From Phycisphaerales bacterium (GTDB taxonomy: Bacteria > Planctomycetota > Phycisphaerae > Phycisphaerales > SM1A02): DNA of 64,000 nt. Positions 17,714-26,920 of the stretch are shown piece after piece; position 1 is the first letter of the stretch; every line of letters begins with the position of its first letter. The notes below the pieces were generated by a model. That model saw only the letters and a list, made by a program, of their open reading frames with translations, was not told the origin of the DNA and searched no databases. Location: assembly GCA_009691915.1 (NCBI GenBank), contig SIAD01000006.1:62001-126000 (forward strand), in the 5' to 3' direction. Made by a program: the position numbers and the translations under genes.

Positions 17714-18364
17714 TCACGGCTTGGCTGGGGGTGTGGTTCCCGAGGTCGTTGACGGCGGCGTTGCGCGGACATTGTTCATCCTGAGAATCAGTTTCTCGGT
17801 GATGTCGTCGCTCTTCGATGCCACAAGGACCCGCCGACGCGCAATCTGTTCGACGACCTGCTGACCCAGCGAGATCTGACTCCGGCGATCCCGCTGAAAC
17901 TCGGCGTTGCCGTCGAAGACCACGACATACTGGTATCCCTCGGTGTCGGCGAGTTTCTGCGCCTCCGCGACGATCGAGCGATAGAGGTTTTCCCAGCGCA
18001 GCGCCTGCTCACGATCGGCCTCCTGCTGCTTCATCGTGGCCCAACCCGTCAGCTGCAGCTGCTCAAGCGCGAGCCCGTCCCGCAGCGTCTGGCGCTCAGT
18101 CTGGTCGGTGATGGCATCGCTCTCCTTCGCCCGTGATTCCAAAGACTCTCGCCTCGACTTCAGTTCCTGCTCGAAGCGGTTGGCCATCTGAGTCAGTTCA
18201 ATCTCCATCTCCGCGCGCTGGCCGATCTTGTCGAGGAGGCGACGGATGTCGACATTGGCCACCGCGGAAGGCTGTGCGCTGAGCCGCCCCGCGGTGAAGG
18301 CCGCCCCAGCAAACACGAGGACGGCGGCGCAGGAGATGGCAATCAAGGAGGGGATCGTTCGCAT
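17714..18364 (-). CDS. Skp/OmpH-like periplasmic protein 2
   Basis: Second exported coiled-coil protein of the Skp/OmpH family, 216 residues. Signal peptide MRTIPSLIAISCAAVLVFAG; mature start VANVDIRRLLDKIGQRAE; long charged helices (EQELKSRRESLESRAKESD); closing strand region GYQYVVVFDGNAEFQRDRR, then a Pro/Thr-rich tail. It lies immediately downstream of bamA, the classical context of skp, and just before Skp-like protein 1. The pair probably arose by duplication, though the sequences have diverged far. Chaperone role is inferred from family and position. Confidence 0.82.
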   Translation of the reverse strand: MRTIPSLIAISCAAVLVFAGAAFTAGRLSAQPSAVANVDIRRLLDKIGQRAEMEIELTQMANRFEQELKSRRESLESRAKESDAITDQTERQTLRDGLALEQLQLTGWATMKQQEADREQALRWENLYRSIVAEAQKLADTEGYQYVVVFDGNAEFQRDRRSQISLGQQVVEQIARRRVLVASKSDDITEKLILRMNNVRATPPSTTSGTTPPAKP

Positions 18365-18444
18365 GGTTTGGGCTCTCGTGGAGTCGAAGCGGCGAGTGTA
18401 GGCGAACGGGCGTGATTCTCAATCCGCCCAACCCCAGCAAAGAC

Positions 18445-20943
18445 CTAGAACGGTAGCTCCGCCGTGAAGCTGAATACTTCCGTCTGGTCGGTCGCGTACT
18501 TGACTACCGGCACGGCGAAATCGAAGGCCAACGGCACGGGGCCCATCTGCGGGATGTACAGGCGGAATCCCGCTCCCACCGAGACGCGATAGGGGCTCAG
18601 GTTGAAGCTGTCGGTGACCGTCCCTGAGTCGGTGAAGGTCACTACCGAGATGAACTTGTCAAACACGGGAATCTCATACTGGGCCCCCGCGAAGAATCGG
18701 AAAGTGCCGCCGATGGGCTGGCCATTGGGGAGGCCGTCCACATTGACGGTGGGGGTCAACGACGATGGCGTTGGCGGATCCGCGCCGATCTCCATCCCGC
18801 TCAGGGGGCTGATGGATCTGAACTGGAAGCCGCGCAGCGAACGGCCGCCGAGATAGAACCGCTCGGATACGGGGGCGGTGTCATTGAAGATGTATCCCGT
18901 GCTGACATTGGTCTTGAGGACGCTCTTGCGTCCGAAGAAGTCCTCGCTCAGCGGGAAGAAGGTGGTGTAGCTCGCGGTAACAAGCGGGAACTGGTAAGGA
19001 CCGCCCAACCCGCCGAAGTAGGCGAGTTCCCCCTCGAATCTCGATCCGCGCGTAGGGCGAATGGGGTTGTCGAAGTTCGTGCGGGTGAAGGCCAGCGTCA
19101 GCGAGTTGATGAAGGCCGGTCCCCGGTCGTCGTACACCTCGACCGGTGTGTTAGAGGCGAAGTTCGTGAGCGTGACACTCTGGAGCGAGACCCTGGTGGA
19201 GGCCGACCACATGTCTCCGAACGCGCGGGAGAGTCCAAAGATTCCGGCGATCCGCTCTTCCGTGAATGCTGTGTACGCACGGTTGCGGTAGAAGCCGTTC
19301 GAGCCGAATCCATAGTCGCTCTCGAGGATGTTTGGTTCGGCGAAGCTGATCGAGTAGGTGCTCACATCGATACCAGGGGAAAGCGCGATCGAAAACTGTT
19401 GACCGGCTCCCCGAAACGCCTTCCCGCTGATGAACTCGTCGAAAGTTTGCGGTGTGTCGGCGATGTCGAAATTCTGCTGGTTCAACGAGACTTGACCAAA
19501 GAACCCCGAGTCGCTGCCGACGCCGACCCCGAAGTTCAGACTCCCGGTGTTCCGTTCCTTGACTTCCACAAGCACATCGCGCGGCGCACCGGGATTCGCT
19601 GGATCGGGCGCCTGCGGCGTGATTCGCACATCACTGAAGAGTTGGCTCGCATCGAGCCGCATTTTGGCCATCTCCATTTCGTGGCCGTCGAGCGGTCGCC
19701 CCGGCTGGAGGCGGAGCTTGCGGCGGATGACATTGTCCTTGGTGACGGCGTTCCCCTGGATACGCACAATCCCTGCAATGACGGGCATCGATTCGCGCAC
19801 CGTCACCACCATGTCAACCTCGGGTTCCTCGCCGATGCGCACCCAGGTCGGTTCAACCGCCGTATCGATGTACCCCATGGTCTGATACGCCTCCTCGATG
19901 GCCTTGGCCGACTCATCGACCTTGTTCTGCGTAAAAGCGTCGCCGGGACGGATGACCATCAATCCGAGTACCTGCTCCGCGTGGAGGACTCGCGGCTTCT
20001 CGCCCGCAATGCCACCGGCGGCTTCGACATGGATCGAGCGCAGCCGGTACTGCCGACCCTCGCTGATGACGAAAACCACCTTGGCCTCTTTGCCCGAGGG
20101 GCTGATCTCCACCCGCTTGTCGACTCGGACATCGATGAACCCCCGATCCTTGTAGAACTTGTCGATGGCGGCCACATCATCGATGAGTTGATCCTCATCG
20201 AGACTCCCCATCGAAAAGATGAAGACCCACGGCTTGGTCTTGATCTGCGCGCCGAGCACATTGGTTGTGAAGGAATCGTTGCCCGAGAAGATGATCTCCC
20301 GGATTCGGACGCGTGGACCCTCAACGATGCGGAAGATGAGGATCCCCGTGTCAAGGAGTCGCGTTTCATCCACCTCGACCTCGACGAGGAAGTTGCCCTT
20401 GCCTCGGTAGAGCGCCTTTATCTTCTCGACCGCCCGTTCGAGAAGGAAGTCGTCACGCGGGCCTCCCGGATAGAGGCCGATGAGGCTCCGAAGTTCCTGA
20501 TCGGAGGCAACCTTGTTCCCCACAACCTGGATGTCGCGCACGATCGCCTGTTCGACGAGGATATAGCGCACCCGCACGGTCCCATCGGCGAGGAGCTCGG
20601 CATCGGCAGAGACCGAGTCGAAGTGTCCCAGGCGGTAGAGGGTCGCGACATCGTCCTTGATCGCCGAGGCGTCGAAGGGCTGGCCCACCGCGATTCGCAT
20701 GTTGTTACGAATCTCCTGCTCCTGAACCCGTCCAAGCCCCTCGAGTCGGATCTCGGAGATGGGGCGATCGGCTAGCGACTCGTCGTCGACGCCCAGCCAG
20801 ACCGGGGCCGCGGGGGCAAGGGCAGCGGCGTGCCACACGGGGGTAGTCAGTGACAGGAGCGCGACCGCATAGAACGCCCGCTGCAGGAGCCGGGCCATTG
20901 GTCGGTTGCGCTGAGCGAGTGGATGGCCCAATGAGTTCGCCAT
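18445..20943 (-). CDS. bamA: BamA outer membrane assembly factor
   Basis: Omp85 protein that folds beta-barrel proteins into the outer membrane. The product (832 residues from this start) has a hydrophobic export segment (AFYAVALLSLTTPVWHAAAL), POTRA domains (from PISEIRLEGLGRVQEQEIR through about 430), and a C-terminal 16-strand barrel with PTRGSRFEGELAYFGG and the conserved lid-loop motif LGGRSLRGFQFR (the usual V/LRGF). It ends in FSFTAELPF, with a terminal Phe as in outer membrane barrels. The frame is open to 20994, which would leave only 16 bases to divergent gcvT; ATG 20943 has TACCCT 10 bases upstream, and ATG 20898 (MARLLQ) would give a shorter signal peptide. Exact start uncertain. 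First gene of the operon with skp-like, lpxD, lpxC-fabZ, lpxA. Confidence 0.92.
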   Translation of the reverse strand: MANSLGHPLAQRNRPMARLLQRAFYAVALLSLTTPVWHAAALAPAAPVWLGVDDESLADRPISEIRLEGLGRVQEQEIRNNMRIAVGQPFDASAIKDDVATLYRLGHFDSVSADAELLADGTVRVRYILVEQAIVRDIQVVGNKVASDQELRSLIGLYPGGPRDDFLLERAVEKIKALYRGKGNFLVEVEVDETRLLDTGILIFRIVEGPRVRIREIIFSGNDSFTTNVLGAQIKTKPWVFIFSMGSLDEDQLIDDVAAIDKFYKDRGFIDVRVDKRVEISPSGKEAKVVFVISEGRQYRLRSIHVEAAGGIAGEKPRVLHAEQVLGLMVIRPGDAFTQNKVDESAKAIEEAYQTMGYIDTAVEPTWVRIGEEPEVDMVVTVRESMPVIAGIVRIQGNAVTKDNVIRRKLRLQPGRPLDGHEMEMAKMRLDASQLFSDVRITPQAPDPANPGAPRDVLVEVKERNTGSLNFGVGVGSDSGFFGQVSLNQQNFDIADTPQTFDEFISGKAFRGAGQQFSIALSPGIDVSTYSISFAEPNILESDYGFGSNGFYRNRAYTAFTEERIAGIFGLSRAFGDMWSASTRVSLQSVTLTNFASNTPVEVYDDRGPAFINSLTLAFTRTNFDNPIRPTRGSRFEGELAYFGGLGGPYQFPLVTASYTTFFPLSEDFFGRKSVLKTNVSTGYIFNDTAPVSERFYLGGRSLRGFQFRSISPLSGMEIGADPPTPSSLTPTVNVDGLPNGQPIGGTFRFFAGAQYEIPVFDKFISVVTFTDSGTVTDSFNLSPYRVSVGAGFRLYIPQMGPVPLAFDFAVPVVKYATDQTEVFSFTAELPF

Positions 20944-20953
20944 CGCTGATGCA

Positions 20954-20959
20954 AGGGTA
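20954..20959 (-). promoter_or_regulatory. -10-like TACCCT, bamA
   Basis: On the minus strand TACCCT ends 10 bases before ATG 20943. It faces the gcvT -10 (20999-21004) in the same divergent gap. Confidence 0.35.
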
Positions 20960-20975
20960 CCTCGCACATCGTGCG

Positions 20976-21004
20976 TTCGCAGGGATCGAGGCATGCGCTA
21001 GGCT
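20976..21004 (+). promoter_or_regulatory. Leaderless promoter of gcvT
   Basis: TTCGCA (20976-20981), 17-base spacer, TAGGCT (20999-21004). The -10 ends 6 bases before the ATG, so transcription is expected to begin at or next to the A of the start codon. No ribosome site and no glycine-riboswitch-like structure is visible. Confidence 0.45.
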
Positions 21005-21010
21005 CGGGTC

Positions 21011-22153
21011 ATGCCGACGGCCACGCTCCTCAAGACACCGTTCCACTCGTTCCACACTGAGCACGGCGCAAAGATGGTGGAATTCGCCGGGTGGGATATG
21101 CCACTGCTCTACACCTCGATCATGGAGGAGCATCGCCACTGCCGAACGCAGGCAGGGTTCTTCGATGTCTCACACATGGGCAGGCTCAGGTTCAGCGGGC
21201 GACATGCCCGCAAGTTCCTCGACCGGATCTGCACACGGCAGATTCACGGAATGGAGGTGGGGCAGTGTCGTTACGGACTCGTGTGCAACGAGCGCGGCGG
21301 CTGCCTCGATGACATCATCATCTACTGCTTTGATGAGTCGGAGTACCTGATGGTGTGCAACGCCTCCAATCGTGCCAAGCTCCTGGCGCACTTCGAGGCG
21401 GTCAGGGCTGCCCAGCCGGATCTCGTTTTCAAGCTCGCAGATGAGACCGAGACCACGGCGATGGTCGCCCTGCAGGGCCCCAAGGCGATGGAGATTGTCG
21501 GATCGCTGTCGCGCGAGATCCCGTCGCTCAAACGGTACCGATTCGTGCAGAAGAATCTGCTTGTCGTGAAGTTCGTCGTGAGCCGGACTGGCTACACCGG
21601 GGAGGACGGGGTTGAAGTCATCCTCGGGGCCTCGATGGCCCGTGCTGCAATGGGGATGTTCCTCAAGGATGTGCGCTCCGGCACGAGTCCGATTCGGCCA
21701 ATCGGGCTCGGTGCGCGCGACACTCTGCGCATGGAGGCGGGAATGCCTCTCTATGGTCACGAGATCGATGAGGACACCGATCCGATTTCCGCCGGGCTTG
21801 CGTTTGCCGTCAAGGTCGACAAGGGAGCGGACGATGAGCGGATCGGATCGTTCATCGGCCAGGAGGCTCTCCAGAAGATCGCACGGGAGGGGCCAGCACG
21901 AAAGCTCGTCGGGCTTGGTCTCGAGGGGCGGCGAAGTGCGCGACAGGGCATGGAAGTTCGCTCGGGGGGAGTTTCGGTCGGGCGCATCACTAGCGGATGT
22001 CTGTCGCCAACGCTCGACCGACCGGTAGCGATGGGACTCATCGATGCGCATCTCGCCGTCGAAGGGAACTCGGTTGAGATCGATCTGCGCGGGTCACCCG
22101 TCGTCGCGCGCGTAGAGAAACTTCCCTTCGTCAGCCGCGCAGCGACGACCTGA
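21011..22153 (+). CDS. gcvT: Glycine cleavage T protein (aminomethyltransferase)
   Basis: T protein of the glycine cleavage system: releases ammonia from the aminomethyl-lipoyl H protein and forms methylene-THF. The 380-residue product opens LLKTPFHSFHTEHGAKMVEF and has AGWDMPLLY, FDVSHMGRLRFSG, the folate-site region CNASNR, FVVSRTGYTGEDGVEV, and the C-terminal block GRRSARQGMEVRSGGVSVG with ITSGCLSPTL. Length fits GcvT (about 360-380) rather than the shorter YgfZ. Other gcv genes are not in the window; lipB at 56 kb serves the same lipoyl-dependent systems. It converges on the sigma factor gene with only 4 bases between stops. Confidence 0.9.
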   Translation: MPTATLLKTPFHSFHTEHGAKMVEFAGWDMPLLYTSIMEEHRHCRTQAGFFDVSHMGRLRFSGRHARKFLDRICTRQIHGMEVGQCRYGLVCNERGGCLDDIIIYCFDESEYLMVCNASNRAKLLAHFEAVRAAQPDLVFKLADETETTAMVALQGPKAMEIVGSLSREIPSLKRYRFVQKNLLVVKFVVSRTGYTGEDGVEVILGASMARAAMGMFLKDVRSGTSPIRPIGLGARDTLRMEAGMPLYGHEIDEDTDPISAGLAFAVKVDKGADDERIGSFIGQEALQKIAREGPARKLVGLGLEGRRSARQGMEVRSGGVSVGRITSGCLSPTLDRPVAMGLIDAHLAVEGNSVEIDLRGSPVVARVEKLPFVSRAATT

Positions 22154-22157
22154 GCAC

Positions 22158-23144
22158 TCACTTGCCGTTCTTGAAGCGATCGTCTGGTGGACGGAAGGCA
22201 CGCAGCGGGGAAGTCGTGTCCACCGGAGGCGACTGGGTTCGTCGCGGGGGTTGCGGCCTGCCCTGCGGGGCCGAGTGCGACTTCGTCGACTGACCCAGCA
22301 GGATCGTCATCGTCTGCTCGGAGCCGATCTGTCGGCTGAGCCGTTCGAGCGTCTCGACCTCGATCTGCCGGACCCGTTCGCGCGTCAGGCCGACCCGCAC
22401 ACCGACATCATTGAGGGTCATTGGCTCTGCCCCATCGAAGCCGAATCTCAGTCGCAGGACCTGTGCATCGCGGGCGTCAATCGTGTCGAGAAGTCCCATG
22501 ATTACTTTCAGGATTTCCGATTGCTCCGCCGCGGCCGTCGGACTCTTGCTCTTGGTGTCCTCGAATACATCGGCGAATTCCGAGACATCCCCCTCGCCCC
22601 CGTGCTTCTCGACCTGATTGGGGGCGTTGTAGGCACGAAGCGCTCGCCGAATGATCTGCAGCTTTGCCATAGGCACCTGCATCTCGGTAGCGAGTTCGCT
22701 CATCGATGGCTGGTGGCCGAGCTTCTCTTCGAGCAACTTCGAGGCGGTCTTGCAGCGGCTGATCAACTCGATCATGTAGGCGGGGATGTGGATCGGCTGC
22801 GACGCGTTCAATAGCGTCCGTTTGATCGCCTGCTTGATCCACCATGACGCATAAGTGGAGAAGCGCGCGCCTTGCGCGGGGTCGAACCCCTCCACCGCGC
22901 GGATGAGTCCCACATTGCCTTCCTCAATGAGGTCGGGTAGTGAGAGCCCCCGGTTCATGTAGTTCTTCGCGATCGCAATGACTAGGCGAAGGTTCGCCGT
23001 GATCATGTGATCCTTGGCCCCACCGTCGTTGTCATTGATGATTCGCCACCCCAGATCCTTTTCCTTCTGGGAAGTCAGCAGTTCGACACGCGAAATCTCG
23101 CGAACGTACATCTGCAGTTCGGATTGAACTTCTGACTTAGCCAT
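22158..23144 (-). CDS. Sigma-70 family RNA polymerase sigma factor
   Basis: Group 1/2 sigma-70 factor of 328 residues without the long acidic region 1.1 of RpoD. Region 1.2: [20 protein letters not shown]. Region 2: [30 protein letters not shown], cut here, then [16 protein letters not shown] (-10 recognition). Region 3: about 140-205. Region 4: [20 protein letters not shown], the -35 helix-turn-helix. The C-terminal 45 residues ([19 protein letters not shown]) are a disordered basic Pro-rich tail not usual for the family. Whether it is the primary sigma factor or an RpoS-like alternative cannot be decided here; compactness suggests an alternative or a short planctomycete primary sigma. Confidence 0.9.
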   Translation of the reverse strand: MAKSEVQSELQMYVREISRVELLTSQKEKDLGWRIINDNDGGAKDHMITANLRLVIAIAKNYMNRGLSLPDLIEEGNVGLIRAVEGFDPAQGARFSTYASWWIKQAIKRTLLNASQPIHIPAYMIELISRCKTASKLLEEKLGHQPSMSELATEMQVPMAKLQIIRRALRAYNAPNQVEKHGGEGDVSEFADVFEDTKSKSPTAAAEQSEILKVIMGLLDTIDARDAQVLRLRFGFDGAEPMTLNDVGVRVGLTRERVRQIEVETLERLSRQIGSEQTMTILLGQSTKSHSAPQGRPQPPRRTQSPPVDTTSPLRAFRPPDDRFKNGK

Positions 23145-23222
23145 TCACATCTCGAGGCCAGCAACAACGCATGGTGGGACGCTCAGCGTACACAAGTCAA
23201 GACGCCTACCCCTGTGTGCTTC

Positions 23223-23228
23223 TACCAT
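23223..23228 (+). promoter_or_regulatory. -10-like TACCAT, UVR-motif gene
   Basis: TACCAT ends 7 bases before the ATG at 23236, the spacing expected for a leaderless transcript. Confidence 0.35.
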
Positions 23229-23235
23229 TGTTGGC

Positions 23236-23973
23236 ATGAACGCCCCTTCAGGGAAGTCTGATGATGACATTCTCGGGGCACTATCTAGATGGCCCCTATC
23301 GGACGAGTCCTCCCAGAGAGTGCGATTTCTTGAAACCAGTGGGGGTGGAAGGTGCCTTCAGGTCCGGTTGGAACTGGGGATCATCCAGATGGAGTGCCGA
23401 GGACGACCCGATGGGGCCAGGCCCCAAGGACATGACAGCGCCCTAGAGGCGGCCATGGCGCAGGCGAATGAGTGGACTCAGGACACCTGCCATGAGCTGA
23501 GACGAGAAGCGGCCCAGTTTCACCAACGCGCGGCGGCGTTTCTGACACTTGGTGAACACACGCTCGCGGCACTCGACTGCGCAAGAAACATTGAGGCGGT
23601 CGCCGAAGTGAGGCGGCGCTGCCCAGCCGAGTTTGAGGCCCAGGGCTTTGAGGGTGTGCGCTGTGCCGCCATCTTGTTGCGAACGCGATCGCTGGCGACG
23701 GCCGCGGTGAGGGCAAACAAGGCCGGATCGGCCATCAAAGTGATCGATGCCGGGCTCACGGAACTCGGGACCTCGGCGTGGGCGGGTGGTGGTGGATCCT
23801 TTGAGCGCATGTCGGACGAGTCGATCCTCAGAGCGATGCGGGACTCGCTGGTGCCGAGGCTTCCCTCCAGTCAGCGCGTGGAACTTGAGGAGCGGCTTGC
23901 GGCGGCACTGAGGGCCGAGAACTACGAGCTCGCGGCAATCCTCAAGAGCGAACTGCGGCAAATCACGCCGTGA
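23236..23973 (+). CDS. UVR-motif protein of unknown function
   Basis: A 245-residue protein whose last 35 residues are a UvrB/UvrC (UVR) motif: RVELEERLAAALRAENYELA followed by AILKSELRQI. The rest is helical and not recognised; an N-terminal segment reads VRFLETSGGGRCLQVRLELG, and a region around 85-120 looks like a coiled helix (EWTQDTCHELRREAAQFHQR). UVR motifs mediate protein contacts in UvrB, UvrC, ClpC/ClpE and McsA. A second UVR protein (McsA-like) lies at 43777-44307. Divergent from the sigma factor gene. Function unknown. Confidence 0.7.
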   Translation: MNAPSGKSDDDILGALSRWPLSDESSQRVRFLETSGGGRCLQVRLELGIIQMECRGRPDGARPQGHDSALEAAMAQANEWTQDTCHELRREAAQFHQRAAAFLTLGEHTLAALDCARNIEAVAEVRRRCPAEFEAQGFEGVRCAAILLRTRSLATAAVRANKAGSAIKVIDAGLTELGTSAWAGGGGSFERMSDESILRAMRDSLVPRLPSSQRVELEERLAAALRAENYELAAILKSELRQITP

Positions 23974-23984
23974 CCTCTCGCGAA

Positions 23985-26462
23985 TCATCCGGGCGCGGGA
24001 CCAGATGCGGCTAACTCGACTGCTTCAATCGCGGCGCGTCTGACTGCCCCGCCTAGTTGAGGGTCGATGGCACGAAGCCGTGCGATCCGTGCGTGCAGCG
24101 GCTCGCCTCCGCGGCCGGTGGCGCGTGCGACTTCGAGTTGCGCGACCTGCCCCAACCACCACTCGTCGGATCCTTTGGGCGAAAGATCGGCGAGCCGCCG
24201 CGCGGAAGTCATCAGTTCTGCCTGCATTTCGATGGAAGTTGCGGATTCCCCCGGGTGGGAGAGCGATCCGCGAAGGGCATCGATGAGCCGCCGGAGATCG
24301 GCGGCCTCGGCATCGGCCACCTTTGACCCTGTGCGCGCGCTCTCGAGCGCGAGATCCCACTCTTCAGCGAGGAGCGCGACATCGGTTCGCAGTCGGGAGA
24401 GCCGAGGGCTGATTGACTGGGGATGGTTCGCGCGGTGCGAGCGAATCCAGATGCTCGCGAGATCAACGGCGGCTCTGGCGATCTGCCTGGCACGCCCCGC
24501 GTTTCCGAGTTCGTTCTGGGAAGTCGCCCCCGCGATCCTGCGCGTGAGGAACATCTCGAGCGCACCGCGGTCGTCGTTGGGGATCGATGCAAGCTCGCTC
24601 TCAAGTGCCGCTGAATCCGTGATGCACCGCGCCGCGCGCTCAAGCCTCAGCGGCGCTACGAGTGATCCATCTACGAGGTTCCAACTCATCCAGTCGGCGC
24701 GGATGGGTGGGACGATGGCGAGCGAACCGGAGCCTTGGGAGAGAATGTCGGACGCGACTGCGGCGGCATGGACTGCGGCTGCGACGCGCGGTCCCGGATC
24801 AAGTCCCGCGTCAATGGCGGCCCGCGCACCGAGTTGTAGGCGTGACGAGAGCGCCTCGAATTCGGCACTGCGCTCGGCCGCGGGCTCGTGCCAGGCGGCG
24901 GCGAGTTCCCGCACCTGGCGACGGACGCCGATGGCCGCGAGCTGCGCTTCGGTCCTCGCGCGGGTTGACAGCTCCGGATAGTGGCTCATCGCGAGCGAGA
25001 GCGTCCGTTCGAGCTGCGCGATTCTCTCATCGGGAGCTTCGCGGTCGAGTGCGAGCTCGATCTCGATGGCCATCGACATGGTGTCGGCCGCCGATGGTTC
25101 CTGCGAAAGCCTCCGGGCAAAGGTGACGAGTGCGTCAGCCGCCTCTCCCCAGCGAGCGTGTTTGATGTGAACATCCGCCAGAGAGAGGAGGGCGCACGCC
25201 TGCGCCTCGGCGTCGTCAGGCTTCGAGCCGAGTTGGGCTAGGAGAGCCAACTCGGCGTTGGCGTCGGCACTCTCGAGTGCCCGCGCGCGCGCCAGGGCGA
25301 TCTCGGCGATCGCCGGCAGCGGACCGTCGATTCGCTCCTCGCGCAGTGCACCGGCGATTCTGTCTAGCACCGCGGTCCGCATCGATGCCCGCTCCGGAGG
25401 CGCCGCGGCCCGTAGCGCGGCGATCCAGGGACCGAGCATCGCCTCGCTCGCGGCCGACTTCCCCAGCGCGACGCGAGTACGCACGAAGGCGTCCGCGCAC
25501 AGCAGGGAGAGAGCCGTCGGCATTCCTTGCGCACCGACGAGCGACCGCAATTGCGCCAGCGCCTCTTCGCCTCGACGCGCCTCCACCAGCGAGTCCACTG
25601 CGAACACTCTTGCAAGCGTGCAGGCGACGGCATCGCCCGCGAGCGCGAGTCGCGCGGCTGCGAAGCGAGCAGCATCGGGGTCGGGGGCGACTGCAGCGGC
25701 GGCGGCCTCGGCAAGATCCGCCTCGATCCTGAGCCGAACGGGAGATACCGAGCGAAGGCGTTGAATCGACTCAAGGAGGACATTCGCCGACTCGCGGCGC
25801 TCGAGAGTCTCAGCGGGTGATCTCTTCGATCGGTCGATGGCGAGCGCGAGTGCCTCGATGGCCGCAGTGAGCATTGGTCGGCGTCCCTCGCGGTCATGCG
25901 CAAGCCTCCCCTCGAGTTCGGTGCCCTCGGGTGAGTGAAGCATCGCGTCGGCGCGATCGGCCTCGGCGAGAGCCGCAAGAGCGTGAGAGAGGGATGCCGC
26001 GGCGCGACGGTTGGCGTCTTCCACGGGCGATCCCGCGATGGCCTGAATCCCCTCCTCGGCTCCCAGGAATCCGAGTACCAAGTCATCCTCGGCGACATCG
26101 CCGAGCCAGAGCGGAACACGCGGATCAGATGCGAGCGCGGTCGTCAACGCCGTGCGTACTTCCCGCAGATCGTCAAGTGCGTTACGACGGGAGGCGACGG
26201 TGGCTCCGGCCTGACGGACCCGCATTCGTGTATACGCGATTGCCCTGAGCTGCGCCGTGGCCGGATCACTCTCGGCGGTCGGGGGATCGACCGTCGCGAG
26301 ATCGTCTAGGGCTTTCGACAGATCGAGATCCGCTAGCGCACGCAGGAAGTCTTCCTCGCGGGCCTGCCGTAGTGTCGGATCCGGATCGGTCGAGGGACGC
26401 ACAGTCGTCTGGGCTGGGCACCATGTGACGAGCACCGCGTACAGCGCAAGGGGCGCGATCAT
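23985..26462 (-). CDS. Large exported helical-repeat protein
   Basis: An 825-residue protein with a signal-peptide-like N-terminus (MIAPLALYAVLVTWCPAQ) and an otherwise almost entirely helical, Ala/Leu/Glu-rich sequence that resembles degenerate TPR repeats (for example LSLADVHIKHARWGEAADAL). It is the last gene of a six-gene minus-strand cassette and overlaps the second ExbD gene by 4 bases. It probably sits in the periplasm next to the ExbB/ExbD channel and could be the effector or scaffold that uses the proton-driven motion. Not recognised as a characterised family. Confidence 0.72.
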   Translation of the reverse strand: MIAPLALYAVLVTWCPAQTTVRPSTDPDPTLRQAREEDFLRALADLDLSKALDDLATVDPPTAESDPATAQLRAIAYTRMRVRQAGATVASRRNALDDLREVRTALTTALASDPRVPLWLGDVAEDDLVLGFLGAEEGIQAIAGSPVEDANRRAAASLSHALAALAEADRADAMLHSPEGTELEGRLAHDREGRRPMLTAAIEALALAIDRSKRSPAETLERRESANVLLESIQRLRSVSPVRLRIEADLAEAAAAAVAPDPDAARFAAARLALAGDAVACTLARVFAVDSLVEARRGEEALAQLRSLVGAQGMPTALSLLCADAFVRTRVALGKSAASEAMLGPWIAALRAAAPPERASMRTAVLDRIAGALREERIDGPLPAIAEIALARARALESADANAELALLAQLGSKPDDAEAQACALLSLADVHIKHARWGEAADALVTFARRLSQEPSAADTMSMAIEIELALDREAPDERIAQLERTLSLAMSHYPELSTRARTEAQLAAIGVRRQVRELAAAWHEPAAERSAEFEALSSRLQLGARAAIDAGLDPGPRVAAAVHAAAVASDILSQGSGSLAIVPPIRADWMSWNLVDGSLVAPLRLERAARCITDSAALESELASIPNDDRGALEMFLTRRIAGATSQNELGNAGRARQIARAAVDLASIWIRSHRANHPQSISPRLSRLRTDVALLAEEWDLALESARTGSKVADAEAADLRRLIDALRGSLSHPGESATSIEMQAELMTSARRLADLSPKGSDEWWLGQVAQLEVARATGRGGEPLHARIARLRAIDPQLGGAVRRAAIEAVELAASGPAPG

Positions 26463-26920
26463 CGCACCGACTCACTGAACCCGATGTGGGAGAATCCTGC
26501 GCGAACTGCGGCATTGAAGGCGTCCACCGCATCCTGCCACTGGGCATCTCTCGCGGGTGCGACAAGCACTTGATGAGTTGGTTCGTAGAGTCCCGCTCTA
26601 TCTTTGGCGCGGCAGAGCCCGGCCAAGCTCTGCGAGAGCGAGTCGAAATCGTCGGTATCGATGGCGACACCCTCTCCCCGCACGATAATCCCGCACCGCT
26701 CGCCGCGGCGCGCGCCGACCTCGATCGTCAGCGCGGGATCCTGAAGCGAGAGGGGATCCGCGGTCGCGCCTCGCGCGGGCAGGTCCATTTTGTAGGACTC
26801 CTCGCGGTCATCGAACTGCACCGTGCAGATGAAGAAGACCAGCAGGAGGAAGATCACATCGATCATCGGTGTGAAGGCGAGCCCGAGCCTGCTGCCTCTA
26901 GCCGCGCGGCTCCTATCCAT
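26459..26920 (-). CDS. ExbD/TolR-like protein 2
   Basis: Small proton-channel subunit, 153 residues: a short cytoplasmic N-terminus, a single membrane helix with the essential Asp in FTPMIDVIFLLLVFFI, then a periplasmic domain. The frame is open 200 bases upstream, but ATG 26920 has GGGGAGG 5-6 bases before it and begins MDRSRAARGSRLGLAFTPMI, the normal ExbD layout. It overlaps the upstream ExbD gene by 8 bases and the downstream repeat-protein gene by 4. Two different ExbD genes suggest a heteromeric peptidoglycan-facing dimer. Confidence 0.87.
   Translation of the reverse strand: MDRSRAARGSRLGLAFTPMIDVIFLLLVFFICTVQFDDREESYKMDLPARGATADPLSLQDPALTIEVGARRGERCGIIVRGEGVAIDTDDFDSLSQSLAGLCRAKDRAGLYEPTHQVLVAPARDAQWQDAVDAFNAAVRAGFSHIGFSESVR

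Noticed and set aside
19399-20775. 458-residue ORF on the plus strand inside bamA
   Set aside because: Antisense shadow of bamA in GC-rich DNA; its sequence is rich in D, R, H and L with no domain, while bamA has full POTRA and barrel motifs.
20899-21010. Glycine riboswitch upstream of gcvT
   Set aside because: No conserved paired aptamer structure; a -10 element 6 bases before the ATG leaves no leader.
24067-24981. 304-residue plus-strand ORF inside the helical-repeat gene
   Set aside because: Ser/Arg/Ala-rich shadow of the minus-strand gene, no start signal.
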